Shown here one piece after another: positions 38,897-47,621 of a stretch of DNA of 64,000 nucleotides; position 1 is the stretch's first letter; each line of letters starts with the position of its first letter. Made by a program: the position numbers and the translations under genes. The DNA comes from Rubrivivax sp. GTDB lineage: Bacteria; Pseudomonadota; Gammaproteobacteria; Burkholderiales; Burkholderiaceae_C. Below the pieces are notes generated by a model, which did not search any database, had not been told where the DNA came from, and was given only the letters and a program-made list of their open reading frames with translations. The DNA lies in assembly GCA_026125665.1 (NCBI GenBank), contig JAHCKS010000013.1, positions 1 to 64,000 on the forward strand. Reading direction: 5' to 3'.

Positions 38897-39841
38897 ATGC
38901 GCATCGCGATGATGGGTTCCGGGGGGCTCGGCGGCTACTTCGGCGCGCGCCTCGCGCACGGCGGCGCCGAGGTGCACTTCGTGGCGCGGGGCGGGCACCT
39001 GGCTGCCATGCGCGAGCATGGCCTGCGCATCGAGGGCCCCGCCGCGCTGCACCTGCCGCGCGTGCACGCGACCGACGACGCGGCCGAGATCGGCGTGGTC
39101 GACTTCGTGCTCGTCGGCGTGAAGCTCTGGGACACCGAAACCGCGCTGCAGCAGATGCGGCCGCTGGTCGGCCCCGCGACCACCGTCATCTCGTTCCAGA
39201 ACGGCGTGCTGAAGGACGAGCTCCTGCGCGCCGCCTTCGACGCAGCGCGCCTGATGGGTGGGGTCGGCTATGTCGCGACCACCATCGTGCAGCCCGGCGT
39301 CATCCGCCAGACCGGGCCGATGCAGCGGCTCGTCTTCGGCGAGTTCGACGGCTCGCGCTCGGCACGCGGCGAGCGGCTTCTCGAGGCGTGCCTCGCCGGC
39401 GGCATCCATGCCGAGCTCTCGCCGCACATCCTGCGCGAGATCTGGCAGAAGTTCGTCTTTCTCGTCGGCCTGTCGGGGGCGACGACGACGATGCGCAGGA
39501 CCATCGGGCCGATCCGCGAGAACGCGCAGACGCGTGCCTTCCTGCTCGATCTGATGCGCGAGGTCGTCGCGGTGGGGCGTGCGCACGGCGTGGATCTGGA
39601 CGCCGACTACGCCGAGCAGCGGCTGAAGCTCGCCGACGACGTGGCCTACGACATGACCTCGTCGATGCACCACGACCTGGAGCGCGGCAACCGGCTCGAG
39701 GTGCGCTGGCTGGCCGGCGCCGTGGTCGAGCTCGGCCGCCAGAAAGGCGTGCCGACGCCGCTGAACCGCGCGGTGGCCGACATCCTGGCGCTGCATGCCG
39801 ATGGCGGCGCGGCCGCCCCGGGCGCGCGGGGGCAGCCATGA
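38897..39841 (+). CDS. ketopantoate reductase family protein (PanE/ApbA)
   Basis: 314 residues. The N-terminal Rossmann motif GSGGLGGYFGARL binds NADP(H), followed by FVARGGHLAAMREHGLRI and ISFQNGV as in 2-dehydropantoate 2-reductases. The family reduces ketopantoate for coenzyme A synthesis, but many paralogs next to catabolic genes reduce other 2-oxo acids. Its stop overlaps the start of a mandelate racemase-like gene by four bases, so a catabolic role in that two-gene operon is more likely than pantothenate synthesis. Confidence 0.9.
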   Translation: MRIAMMGSGGLGGYFGARLAHGGAEVHFVARGGHLAAMREHGLRIEGPAALHLPRVHATDDAAEIGVVDFVLVGVKLWDTETALQQMRPLVGPATTVISFQNGVLKDELLRAAFDAARLMGGVGYVATTIVQPGVIRQTGPMQRLVFGEFDGSRSARGERLLEACLAGGIHAELSPHILREIWQKFVFLVGLSGATTTMRRTIGPIRENAQTRAFLLDLMREVVAVGRAHGVDLDADYAEQRLKLADDVAYDMTSSMHHDLERGNRLEVRWLAGAVVELGRQKGVPTPLNRAVADILALHADGGAAAPGARGQP

Positions 39842-40947
39842 ACGCTTCGGCGCGTCACGGCGCAGCGCTCACGGTGCGAGGCGTGGCTACGCGCGCCGTG
39901 CTCGTGCCGCTGACCTTCGCGCTCGGCACGAGCGCGGCGGTGGTGCGCGAGGTGCCGCTGCTGCTGTGCGACGTGTCGACGCAGGAGGGCGTCACCGGGC
40001 GCGTCTACCTCTTCTGCTACACGCCGGCCGGTGCCCGCGCGGTTGCGAACGTGCTGGCCGAGGCGGCCGCGATGATCGAAGGCCAGGCGGTGCATCCCGC
40101 CAGCCTGCAGTCGATGCTGATGCGCCGCTACGCGCTGCTCGGCGTGACCGGTGCGGTGCGCATGGCGCTGTCGGCGCTGGACATCGCGCTGTGGGATGCG
40201 CTCGGCGTGGCGCTGAAGCTGCCGCTGGCGGAACTGCTCGGGGCGGAGCGCCGCCCGATCCCCGCCTATGACAGCCGGGGCCTCGGGCTGATGCCGCCCG
40301 ACCAGCTCGCCGACGAAGCCGCCGCGCTGCTCGAGAAGGGACTGCGCGCGGTGAAGCTTCGCCTCGGGTACGCGACCCTGGCCGAGGACCTGCGCGCGCT
40401 CGACGCCGTGCGCAAGGCGGTGCCGCCGGACCTGCCCGTGATGCTCGACTACAACCAGGCGCTCACGCCGGCCGAGGCCGTGCGCCGCGGCCTGGCGCTG
40501 CAGCGCGAGAACGTTTCCTGGCTGGAGGAACCGATCCGCCACGATGACTACCGCGGCGGCGCGCATGTCGCCCGTTGCCTCGACGTGCCGGTGCAGCTGG
40601 GCGAGAACTTCAACGGCCCCGAGGCGATGGCCGAAGCCATCGCCGCGGGCGCCTGCGACCACGTGATGCCCGACGTGGGCCGCATCGGCGGCGTCACCGG
40701 CTGGATGCAGGCTGCCGGCATCGCCGCGGCGCACGGCCTGCAGGTCTCGTCGCACCTCGTGCCCGAGGTCAGCGTGCACCTGCTGGCGGCCACGCCGACG
40801 GCGCACTGGCTCGAGTACGTCGACTGGGCCGATGCCGTGCTCGACGAGCCGATGCAGATCGTCGACGGCGCGGTGGTGCCGCCCGACCGGCCCGGCCTGG
40901 GCCTGGCGTGGAGCGAAGGCAAGCTGCGGCGCCTCGCGGCACTCTGA
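39838..40947 (+). CDS. mandelate racemase-like enolase superfamily enzyme
   Basis: 369 residues, close to true mandelate racemase along its length. Metal ligands D204 (DYNQ), E230 (EEP) and E256 (GENF), the acid/base H306 (SSHLVPE), its partner D279 and E326 (HWLE) are all kept. The KxK motif of the second base, however, reads K173-L-R175, with Arg in place of the catalytic Lys. The enzyme may therefore act on one enantiomer only, or dehydrate instead of racemise. Translationally coupled (ATGA) to the ketopantoate reductase-like gene. Confidence 0.88.
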   Translation: MNASARHGAALTVRGVATRAVLVPLTFALGTSAAVVREVPLLLCDVSTQEGVTGRVYLFCYTPAGARAVANVLAEAAAMIEGQAVHPASLQSMLMRRYALLGVTGAVRMALSALDIALWDALGVALKLPLAELLGAERRPIPAYDSRGLGLMPPDQLADEAAALLEKGLRAVKLRLGYATLAEDLRALDAVRKAVPPDLPVMLDYNQALTPAEAVRRGLALQRENVSWLEEPIRHDDYRGGAHVARCLDVPVQLGENFNGPEAMAEAIAAGACDHVMPDVGRIGGVTGWMQAAGIAAAHGLQVSSHLVPEVSVHLLAATPTAHWLEYVDWADAVLDEPMQIVDGAVVPPDRPGLGLAWSEGKLRRLAAL

Positions 40948-41242
40948 GCCGAGCCGGGTCAGCGCGGGTCCGCCCGCGCGTCATCGCATCGCGTCAGGCT
41001 CCGCGCCGCCGCAGCTCTTCTGCCGGGTGGCGGCCTCGCACGGGCGGGACATCCCATTGGAGCCACGGCGGTGGCGTGGGCGGCCGCTCACGCCCGCTGC
41101 GCGTGGCCGAGGCTTCTCTGCAGTCAGGTCGTCCTTGCCTGGCATTGCGGCAAGTCAACGGCAACGGCGACGGGGAAGTGCAGCATGGATTTGGTGTCGG
41201 CCAAGGGTGCCGATGCTCCTGGGTTCACTTCCGGAGCGAGAA

Positions 41243-42544
41243 ATGAAGTTCAGCAAGTCGATCTTCCTTCCGTTGTTGGTGGTTGCCGGTGCCGCATCGG
41301 CGGCCGATCCGGCGCGCATCGACTGGGGTCGCATCTCGGCGCAGCGTGTGCCGCTGTTCTACCCCGGCCAGTCGTCGTACGAGTGGGTGCGCAGCCCCGC
41401 TCACAAGGGCGCGGCGTCCCGGGTGGCCGGTGGGGAGGCCTGCACCTACTGCCACGACGAGGCCGATGCAGAGAAGGACATGGGCGCCAAGATCGTCACG
41501 GGCGAGCGCCTCGAGCCGACGCCGGTGGCGGGCAAGAACGGCTTCATCGAGCTCCTGGTGCAGGCGGCCTACGACGACCGCAACGCCTACCTGCGGTTCC
41601 AGTGGAAGACCCACAACCCCTTCCCCGGCACCGAGCACCAGTTCCTGCGGTTCGACGGCAAGGAGTGGAAGGTCCACGGCTATCCGAAGCTCGACCAGGT
41701 GGTGCGCGAAGGCAAGCAGCCCGGCATCTACGAAGATCGCATGTCGGTCATGATCGACGACGGCAAGGTGCCGGGTTTCGCCAAGCAGGGCTGCTGGCTC
41801 ACCTGCCACGACGGCCAGCGCGACATGCCCGGCCAGTTCACCAGGGACGAGGTGGCCGCCAACACGCTGCTGCAGGCGATCAAGCGCAACGACGTGCGCA
41901 AGTACCTGCCGGAGACCCGGCTCGACCCGGGCGACTGGAAGACGGGCAAGGCCGCCGACGAGATTGCCAGGATCAAGGCCGGCGGCGGTTTCGTCGACCT
42001 GATCCAGTGGCGGGCGCATCGCAGCCACGGCGTCGGCATGGCCGATGACGGGCACGTGCTCGAGTTCCGCTACAGCGACGCCGGCAAGGACATGTTCTCC
42101 GGCAACTTCGACCGCGCGAGCAAGGCGCCCAGGTTCATGTGGGACGAGAAGAAGGTGGGCTACCGGTCGATCACGGCGGACCAGTTGCGCAAGGGTGAGC
42201 ACTTCCTGGTGCGCGAGTCGAATGCCGTGCCGTTCGATCCGCGTGCGCCCTGGAAGGAAGGCGACCTGGTGCCGGACTACGTGCTCAGCCGCGCCGACGC
42301 ACAGGGCTCGGCCGCCGACAACAACGCCATCGCCAGCTGGAAGGACGGCATGTGGACCGTTCTGCTGATCCGGCCGCTCGGGCTGGCGAACGCGGACGAC
42401 AAGGCGCTGAAGCCGGGCGGGGTCTACAACGTGGGCTTCGCCGTGCACGACGACAACATCACGACGCGCGGACACCACGTGTCGTTCGTCCGCACTCTGG
42501 GCCTCGGCGCGAAGGCCGACATCGAGGCCGTCAAGCTGCCTTGA
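41243..42544 (+). CDS. exported haem protein, ethylbenzene dehydrogenase-related
   Basis: 433 residues with a signal peptide (cleavage near ASA-A, about 20). A c-type haem site CTYCH is at 67-71; a second Cys-His group, CWLTCH, has three residues between the cysteines. The C-terminal region (VDLIQWRAHRS, VGFAVHDDN) fits the EB_dh haem-binding domain that forms the gamma subunit of DMSO-reductase-type dehydrogenases. No molybdenum alpha or iron-sulfur beta subunit gene is adjacent, so it may be a free periplasmic electron carrier. GGAGCGAG precedes ATG 41243. Confidence 0.83.
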   Translation: MKFSKSIFLPLLVVAGAASAADPARIDWGRISAQRVPLFYPGQSSYEWVRSPAHKGAASRVAGGEACTYCHDEADAEKDMGAKIVTGERLEPTPVAGKNGFIELLVQAAYDDRNAYLRFQWKTHNPFPGTEHQFLRFDGKEWKVHGYPKLDQVVREGKQPGIYEDRMSVMIDDGKVPGFAKQGCWLTCHDGQRDMPGQFTRDEVAANTLLQAIKRNDVRKYLPETRLDPGDWKTGKAADEIARIKAGGGFVDLIQWRAHRSHGVGMADDGHVLEFRYSDAGKDMFSGNFDRASKAPRFMWDEKKVGYRSITADQLRKGEHFLVRESNAVPFDPRAPWKEGDLVPDYVLSRADAQGSAADNNAIASWKDGMWTVLLIRPLGLANADDKALKPGGVYNVGFAVHDDNITTRGHHVSFVRTLGLGAKADIEAVKLP

Positions 42545-42665
42545 ACGGGGGCGGCTCGGGCGGCGAGCACGAGGGCCGCTCGGGCGGGCGAGCACGAGGG
42601 CCCGCTCGTGCGTCGCTCCTCGAGCTTGGCTTGCGCCTGGCCGGCCGCGTCCGGGCGCGGCCAGC

Positions 42666-44444
42666 CTATCTTCCCAGCTCGTCGTGCACCACCTTGCCGT
42701 TGACGATGGTCATGACCGAGCGGATGTCCAGGATCTGCTCGTCGGAGACCTGGTGGGGGTCGAAGTAGTCGGCGCTCAGCACCACGAGGTCGGCCCACTT
42801 GCCCTTCTCGATCGTGCCGAGCTTCTTCTCCCACTTCGGGCCGAGGAACCAGGCGTTGTCGGCCGTGTACAGGCGCAGCACCTGTTCCCGCGTGATGGTC
42901 TGGCCGGCATTGATCAGCTCGCCGCGGGCGTTCTTGCCGGTCACCGCGTAGTACATGCCGGTCCACGGGTCCATCACCGCGATCTGCATGCCGTCGGAGC
43001 TCATGCCGGCGCGCGCGCCGAGATCGAGGATGGTGCGGAAGGGCGGGCCGTTGCCCGTGGGCGTGCCGCTCAGCCAGCGCCACCCGCCCAGCACGCTCAG
43101 GCCCACGCCCAGGTTCTTCGACAGCTCGATGTAGCTCGGCGTGATGAAGGGCACGTGCGCGACCACCCAGCGCAGCTGCGTGATGCCGGCGGGGTTGACG
43201 ACGTTCGGCTTCAGCGGGTCGGGGGCCGCGGGCGTCTGCGGGATGCCGATCGTCTTCAGCTCGGTGTTCACCGTGTTCCAGAAGTCCAGGATGGACACGA
43301 AGTCGGTGCGGCTGAGCGAGTGGTTCTCGTTGCGCCAGCCGTGCTGGGCGACCTGCCGCGTGCCGTTCATCCAGGCCGCCGAGCCGATGCCGCCGAAAGG
43401 CGCGCCGGCGGTGAACTCCCCGATGCCGCCGTTCGACAACCACTGGTCACCGAGCAACGGCACGGCGTTGTTCAGCCGCTGGGTCAGCTGCGGCGTGGTG
43501 ACGTCCGGCTCGATGTGCAGGTAGTTGATCTGCACGCGCGCCGGCAGCCTGCCCATCGCATGCAGCGCCCGCGCGGCATCGAACGCCCGGTACTGGTCGA
43601 ACGCCGCGAGGCCGTCTGCACTCGTGCCGGGGTTGCCGAAGAACGACTGGGCGAAGTGGAAGCTGCCCTGATCGACGTGCGTCGTCAAGCCGACCGACAC
43701 GCCGAAGCCCAGGGCGTTGAGCAGGCCGCGCATCTTCGCCTGCGGGTTGTTGTGCTGCGGCAGGATGCGCAGCGCCTGCAGGGCGAGCAGGGACTGTGTA
43801 TTGGCGGCAATCGTGCCGTCCGCCCCGACCACGATGCCCTGGCTCTCGAAGAACGTCTTGCCGATCGAGTTCGTCTGGCTGGGGCCGGAGAAGCTCTCGT
43901 AGAGCAAGGTCGGGTGGGCGGGCAGCGCCGCATCGAGCTCGGCGAGGTTCGGAAACCTCGCGGTGGCCGGCGGGGCGACGAACTGGTTGCGGTGCAGCCC
44001 GCCCAGCGAGACCACCCACTCGCCCGCAGGCACGGTGGCGGCCTTGGCGGCCAGCAGTTCCTGCGCCTTGGCGATCGAGCGGGCCTTGTCCAGGCGCACG
44101 TCGTTGCCGGGCCGCAGCCCGAGCAGGATGATGTGGTTGTGGTTGTCAATGAGCCCCGGTACCACCGTGCGGCCGTGCAGGTTGATCACCCGCGTGCAGC
44201 CGGGCGACCCTCCGCCCTGTTGATTGCCGACCGCCGCGAACTCTCCGTTGTCGATCAGCACCGAGGACACGACGCGGTTCTGCGCGTCCATCGTGTGGAT
44301 CTTGCCGTTCACGAGCCGGATCGAGCCGCCGCCCGGGCAGTCGCTGCCGTACACGATGCCCGGCGAGGCGCAGAGCAGGACGGCGGCCAGCAGCCCCACG
44401 GGCGCTGCGCCCGATCTGGATCGCAGGGACTCGTGCTTCTTCAT
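42666..44444 (-). CDS. exported amidohydrolase family protein (YtcJ-like)
   Basis: 592 residues with an N-terminal signal peptide, so it acts in the periplasm or outside. The amidohydrolase HxH is H102/H104 (PGLIDNHNH), and the C-terminal composite domain has GTIEKGKWADLVVL. It belongs to the type 3 / YtcJ-like amidohydrolases, which are usually cytoplasmic; export is less common. The substrate is unknown. AGGAG precedes ATG 44444. It is convergent with the haem-protein gene. Confidence 0.87.
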   Translation of the reverse strand: MKKHESLRSRSGAAPVGLLAAVLLCASPGIVYGSDCPGGGSIRLVNGKIHTMDAQNRVVSSVLIDNGEFAAVGNQQGGGSPGCTRVINLHGRTVVPGLIDNHNHIILLGLRPGNDVRLDKARSIAKAQELLAAKAATVPAGEWVVSLGGLHRNQFVAPPATARFPNLAELDAALPAHPTLLYESFSGPSQTNSIGKTFFESQGIVVGADGTIAANTQSLLALQALRILPQHNNPQAKMRGLLNALGFGVSVGLTTHVDQGSFHFAQSFFGNPGTSADGLAAFDQYRAFDAARALHAMGRLPARVQINYLHIEPDVTTPQLTQRLNNAVPLLGDQWLSNGGIGEFTAGAPFGGIGSAAWMNGTRQVAQHGWRNENHSLSRTDFVSILDFWNTVNTELKTIGIPQTPAAPDPLKPNVVNPAGITQLRWVVAHVPFITPSYIELSKNLGVGLSVLGGWRWLSGTPTGNGPPFRTILDLGARAGMSSDGMQIAVMDPWTGMYYAVTGKNARGELINAGQTITREQVLRLYTADNAWFLGPKWEKKLGTIEKGKWADLVVLSADYFDPHQVSDEQILDIRSVMTIVNGKVVHDELGR

Positions 44445-45162
44445 GGGTCGGCTCCTCGGTGGCGATCGGGCGGGAGCTCTTCGCTGCGCACCGTGCAGCG
44501 ATCGAGCGCGATGACGCTAGCTCGACGAAACAGGCAGGAACAGAGGTCAAACCTGTAGACGGCGGCCCGGGCCTTGAGGCGCGGACCCGGGTGTTCGCAG
44601 TTGGGCTTCGTCCCCAGGATCGTGGGCACGAATCGATGGGAGCCTTCCCACGCGCCGGCCGCGCGCAGACCCTCGCGTCGATCCGGCGCATGAAGCACAT
44701 CGAGAAGAACCTGAAGGCGACGGCGATCATCCAGCACGACCCGCGGGACATCGGGAAGCTGCCGGCGTTTCCGGGGGCGGCGAAGGAAGCAGGTCAGGCG
44801 TGAGGGGTCCACGAGTCTGCCGAACGAGCAGCCGCTTCAGGCTGGCTGCCGTCGCTCAGGTTGGGCGGTCGAGCGACGGCCGCGACCGGAACCGGCCCTT
44901 GGCGGGTCGGCAGGTCGGATGACCGACGCCCCTTCCGCACCGGCCACACGAGCCTGGCCGCTCGCGTGACGGGAGGCGACCGACTCCTCCCGGCCTCGGC
45001 GACAGGTCGAGTCCGACCCGTCAGAGACACCCGACTACCGCCAAGAGCCGCCGGGATGCACTTGCCACTGTTTGCGGGGCGCATTGCGGGGCGGGCCGCG
45101 GCTTGCTCGGTGAGCGCATACAAATTACCATATAAACCATATTGACGGTATGGGTCACCCAT
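44445..45162. other. decayed intergenic region with gene remnant
   Basis: Base composition is less extreme than in the surrounding genes. It contains an MBL-fold gene tail (44636-44803) and an AT-rich promoter island just before vapB (45121-45163). Nothing recognisable was seen in 44804-45120. Confidence 0.6.
44636..44803 (+). pseudogene. C-terminal remnant of an MBL-fold hydrolase
   Basis: The frame ends with TLASIRRMKHIEKNL and then ATAIIQHDPRDIGKLPAFP, which looks like the C terminus of metallo-beta-lactamase-fold lactonases (IIQHDPxDxxKLPxFP). The metal-binding N-terminal part (HxHxDH) is absent upstream, so it is a truncated relic. Identification is from memory of the family ending only. 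Confidence 0.5.
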
Positions 45163-45163
45163 A
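45149..45163. promoter_or_regulatory. palindromic operator at the vapB start
   Basis: TATGGGT-C-ACCCATA is a perfect 7-1-7 palindrome whose last base is the first base of the vapB ATG. An AT-rich stretch (TATAAA at 45131-45136) lies just upstream. Antitoxins of this kind usually bind such sites to repress their own operon. Confidence 0.5.
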
Positions 45164-45405
45164 TGAAGACCACCATCGAACTACCGGACGACCTTCTCGA
45201 GCGTGGCAAGGCGGTGGCGCGGCGCGAGAACTCCACGCTCAAGGCGCTCATCGAGGAAGGCCTTCGCCTTGCGCTTCGGGCGCGCACACGCAAGCGACCC
45301 GCGCCTTTTTCGGTGCAGCCGTTCCAGGGTGACGGCTTGTCGCCCGAGTTCGCAAGCGGCGGCTGGGAGAAGATTCGCGACGAGATCTACCGTGATCGCG
45401 GTTGA
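45163..45405 (+). CDS. VapB-type antitoxin
   Basis: 80 residues. The N terminus KTTIELPDDLLERGKAVA is the ribbon-helix-helix DNA-binding part of this antitoxin group; the C-terminal tail (SGGWEKIRDEIYRD) would wrap around the toxin. It neutralises the PIN-domain toxin encoded next, whose start overlaps this gene by 14 bases. A 15-base palindrome at its start codon suggests autorepression. Confidence 0.85.
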   Translation: MKTTIELPDDLLERGKAVARRENSTLKALIEEGLRLALRARTRKRPAPFSVQPFQGDGLSPEFASGGWEKIRDEIYRDRG

Positions 45406-45826
45406 CACGAACATCCTGGTCTATGCGCACCGGGCGGACTCGCCGTTTCACGAGCGCGCACGATCCGCACTCGAGTCACTCGCCGGCGGGGGTCGGGAGT
45501 GGGCCATTCCCTGGCCTTGCGCGCACGAATTCTTCGCGATCGTGACTCATCCTCGAATCTACAAGACCGCCACACCACCCGAAACGGCGTTTGCCCAACT
45601 GCGCGCCTTGCATGCGCTTGCCAGCCTTGCGTTCATCGCGGAAGCTGACGATCACCTCGAGCGCCTCGAACCCTTGGCGCTGACCGCCAAGGCGCAAGGC
45701 AGTGCCATCCACGATGCGCGCATCGCCGCGATCTGCTTGTCGCACGGCGTGGCCGAACTGTGGTCGGCCGACCGCGACTTCGCCCGATTCCCGGCTCTGG
45801 CCGTCCGCAATCCTCTTGTCGCCTGA
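45392..45826 (+). CDS. VapC-type PIN domain toxin
   Basis: 144 residues, GTG start. PIN-domain acidic residues are seen: D5 in VDTN, Glu in HEFFAIV, and Asp residues in IHDARIAAICLSHGV and SADRDF. VapC toxins cleave initiator tRNA or rRNA when unneutralised. It overlaps the antitoxin gene by 14 bases, giving coupled synthesis. The neighbourhood of integrase and IS remnants suggests the pair arrived on a mobile element. Confidence 0.87.
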   Translation: MIAVDTNILVYAHRADSPFHERARSALESLAGGGREWAIPWPCAHEFFAIVTHPRIYKTATPPETAFAQLRALHALASLAFIAEADDHLERLEPLALTAKAQGSAIHDARIAAICLSHGVAELWSADRDFARFPALAVRNPLVA

Positions 45827-45837
45827 CCACGAGCAGA

Positions 45838-45911
45838 GATTGCCGGCGGTGAGGTACCTCGGCATCGAAGTCGAAGACGCCCTGGAGATCTCGGAACAGA
45901 CCGAGATCTGA
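45838..45911 (+). pseudogene. C-terminal remnant of a tyrosine recombinase
   Basis: The last 22 codons read PAVRYLGIEVEDALEI then SEQTEI, the characteristic C-terminal tail of a group of phage-type integrases (VRYLGxxxxDALExxEQTEx). None of the catalytic R-H-R-Y residues remain; the frame begins inside the end of vapC. It is a relic of a mobile element that once ended here. Confidence 0.6.
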
Positions 45912-45949
45912 GAGTGTCGCTGGCGGCCACCCGGGGCGGCGCCTCCAGG

Positions 45950-46085
45950 TGGCCGCCTTCTGTGGCCGCTTTGCGGCGCGGGCAGTCACGATGAGCGACA
46001 AGGGGACGCCACGCTCGTCCACCAGGAGGTGGCGCTTGCTCCCGTTTTCTTCCCCGATCCGTCGGGTTGGGCCCGACGGCTTGCT
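45950..46085 (-). mobile_element. IS5-type transposase fragment, frameshifted
   Basis: On the minus strand, NGSKRHLLVDERGVPLSLIV matches the DDE domain region of IS5-family transposases. The preceding GPNPTDRG motif is in another frame, so a frameshift splits the fragment. The rest of the transposase and the terminal inverted repeats are missing. It ends about ten bases from the stop of the SRPBCC-oxidoreductase gene. Confidence 0.65.
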
Positions 46086-46096
46086 GTGCGGCCCGC

Positions 46097-47614
46097 TCAA
46101 GCCAGCAACACCAGCGCCCCGCTCGTCGCCCTGCGCTCCAGCCGCGCATGCGCCTCGGCCGCGCCAGCCAGCGAGTGCCGTTCCACCGGCGGCAGCTTCA
46201 GCGTGCCATCGGCGAGCGCCGCCCACAGCCTCGTCGCGCGCCGCTCCAGCTCGCCGCGCGTGGCCACGTAGTCGAAGACCACCGGCCGCGAGAAGGTGAT
46301 GCTCTTGGCCAGCAGCGCGTGCGTGTCCACCTGCGCCAGCGCGCCGGTGGCGTTGCCCAGGCTGATCCAGTGGCCGCGGCGGGCGAGTGCCGCGAGGTTC
46401 TCGTCGCGCGCGGCTTCGCCCAGGCCGTCGATCAGCACGTCGGCGCCGCTGCCGCCGGTGGCCTGCTTCACCGCGTCGGCGAAGCGGTAGCCGCGTTCGC
46501 CGAGGACGATGACGTGCTCGCAGCCATACTCGCGTGCGAGCCGCGCCTTCGCATCGCTCGAGACGGTGCCGATGACGGTGGCGCCGAGCTTGCGCGCCCA
46601 CGCGCACACGAGCAGACCGACGCCGCCCGCCGCCGCGTGCACGAGCAAGCGGGCGCCTGGGCCGCCGCGCGTGCCGCCACGGCGGTCGAGCTGCGCCAGG
46701 TCGTGCACCAGGACCTCGGCCGTCAGCCCCTTCAGCAGCAGCGCGGCGGCGGTCTCGTCTTCGACCGCGGGCGGCAGCCGCACCACCCAGTCGGCGGGCA
46801 CGTTGCGCACGTGGCAGTAGCTGCCGGGCACCGGGCCGAGATAGGCGACGCGGTCGCCTTCGAGGAAACCGTGCACGCCCTCGCCGCAGTCGAGCACGCT
46901 GCCCGCGGCCTCCATGCCCGGCGTGCCCCCTTCGGCCAGCATCGCGGGGATCCAGCCGCGGCGCTGGTAGATGTCGATGAAGTTCACGCCGACGGCGCGC
47001 TGGCGGATGCGCACCTCGCCCGGGCCGGGGGCGGGGCAGTCGGCGTCTTCGAGCTGCATCTGCTCGGGCCCGCCATAACGCTTGACGACGACGCGGCGCG
47101 AGGCCACGGGCAGCGCGCGCGGCAGGGCCACCATCGCCGCATCGCGCGTCGAGCCGGGCGCGCGCAGGTCACCACCTTCGCGCAGATGCTTGCGCAGGTT
47201 CTCGAAGCCCGCCTCGTACACGCCCTGAGCCACCATGTCGGTGAGCTCGCGCTCCATGCCCGGCGGCGTGGCGAAGGTGCTCTCCCAGTGCCAGAAGGTG
47301 CGGTTGCCGTCGGTCACCGGCTTCAGCGTCACGGTGGCCACGTAGCGCTGCAGCGGCACGGTGGCTTCGACGATGCAGTAGGTGCTCTTCCAGTGGTGGT
47401 CGTCCAGCGTCAGCAGTTGCTCGCGGATGTGGTTGCCGTCCTTCAGGGTGAAGTTGCGCACGCAGCCGACCTGGTCGCTCTTCTCGCCGCGCTCGATGCG
47501 GCTCGTGTCCACCACGGCGTGCCACTGGTCGTGGCTGTTGAAGTCGCGGATGACGGCCCAGACGCGCTCGATCGGCGCGTCGATGATGGTCGAGCGGACG
47601 ACCCTCTGCAGCAC
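46097..47614 (-). CDS. SRPBCC domain fused to zinc-free quinone oxidoreductase
   Basis: 505 residues in one frame. Residues 1-150 are an SRPBCC (polyketide cyclase/START-like) domain that binds hydrophobic ligands. Residues about 172-505 are a medium-chain reductase of the quinone oxidoreductase type (GVNFIDIYQRRG, AAAGGVGLL dinucleotide loop) without zinc ligands. Such a fusion is unusual; a ligand carrier joined to an NADPH-dependent reductase suggests a single substrate is passed between them. It follows, seven bases on, a free-standing SRPBCC paralog. An internal ATG at residue 161 could give the reductase alone. Confidence 0.85.
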   Translation of the reverse strand: MLQRVVRSTIIDAPIERVWAVIRDFNSHDQWHAVVDTSRIERGEKSDQVGCVRNFTLKDGNHIREQLLTLDDHHWKSTYCIVEATVPLQRYVATVTLKPVTDGNRTFWHWESTFATPPGMERELTDMVAQGVYEAGFENLRKHLREGGDLRAPGSTRDAAMVALPRALPVASRRVVVKRYGGPEQMQLEDADCPAPGPGEVRIRQRAVGVNFIDIYQRRGWIPAMLAEGGTPGMEAAGSVLDCGEGVHGFLEGDRVAYLGPVPGSYCHVRNVPADWVVRLPPAVEDETAAALLLKGLTAEVLVHDLAQLDRRGGTRGGPGARLLVHAAAGGVGLLVCAWARKLGATVIGTVSSDAKARLAREYGCEHVIVLGERGYRFADAVKQATGGSGADVLIDGLGEAARDENLAALARRGHWISLGNATGALAQVDTHALLAKSITFSRPVVFDYVATRGELERRATRLWAALADGTLKLPPVERHSLAGAAEAHARLERRATSGALVLLA

Positions 47615-47621
47615 GGTGGAG

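Noticed and set aside
41129-41150. CTTGCC...GGCAAG dyad upstream of the haem-protein gene as a MerR-type site
   Set aside because: It lacks a TTGACC -35 and a matching -10 around it; the dyad alone is too weak in this GC-rich DNA.
44459-44635. Upstream part of the frame containing the MBL-fold remnant
   Set aside because: No similarity to the expected metal-binding N terminus; treated as promoter/spacer DNA of the divergent amidohydrolase.
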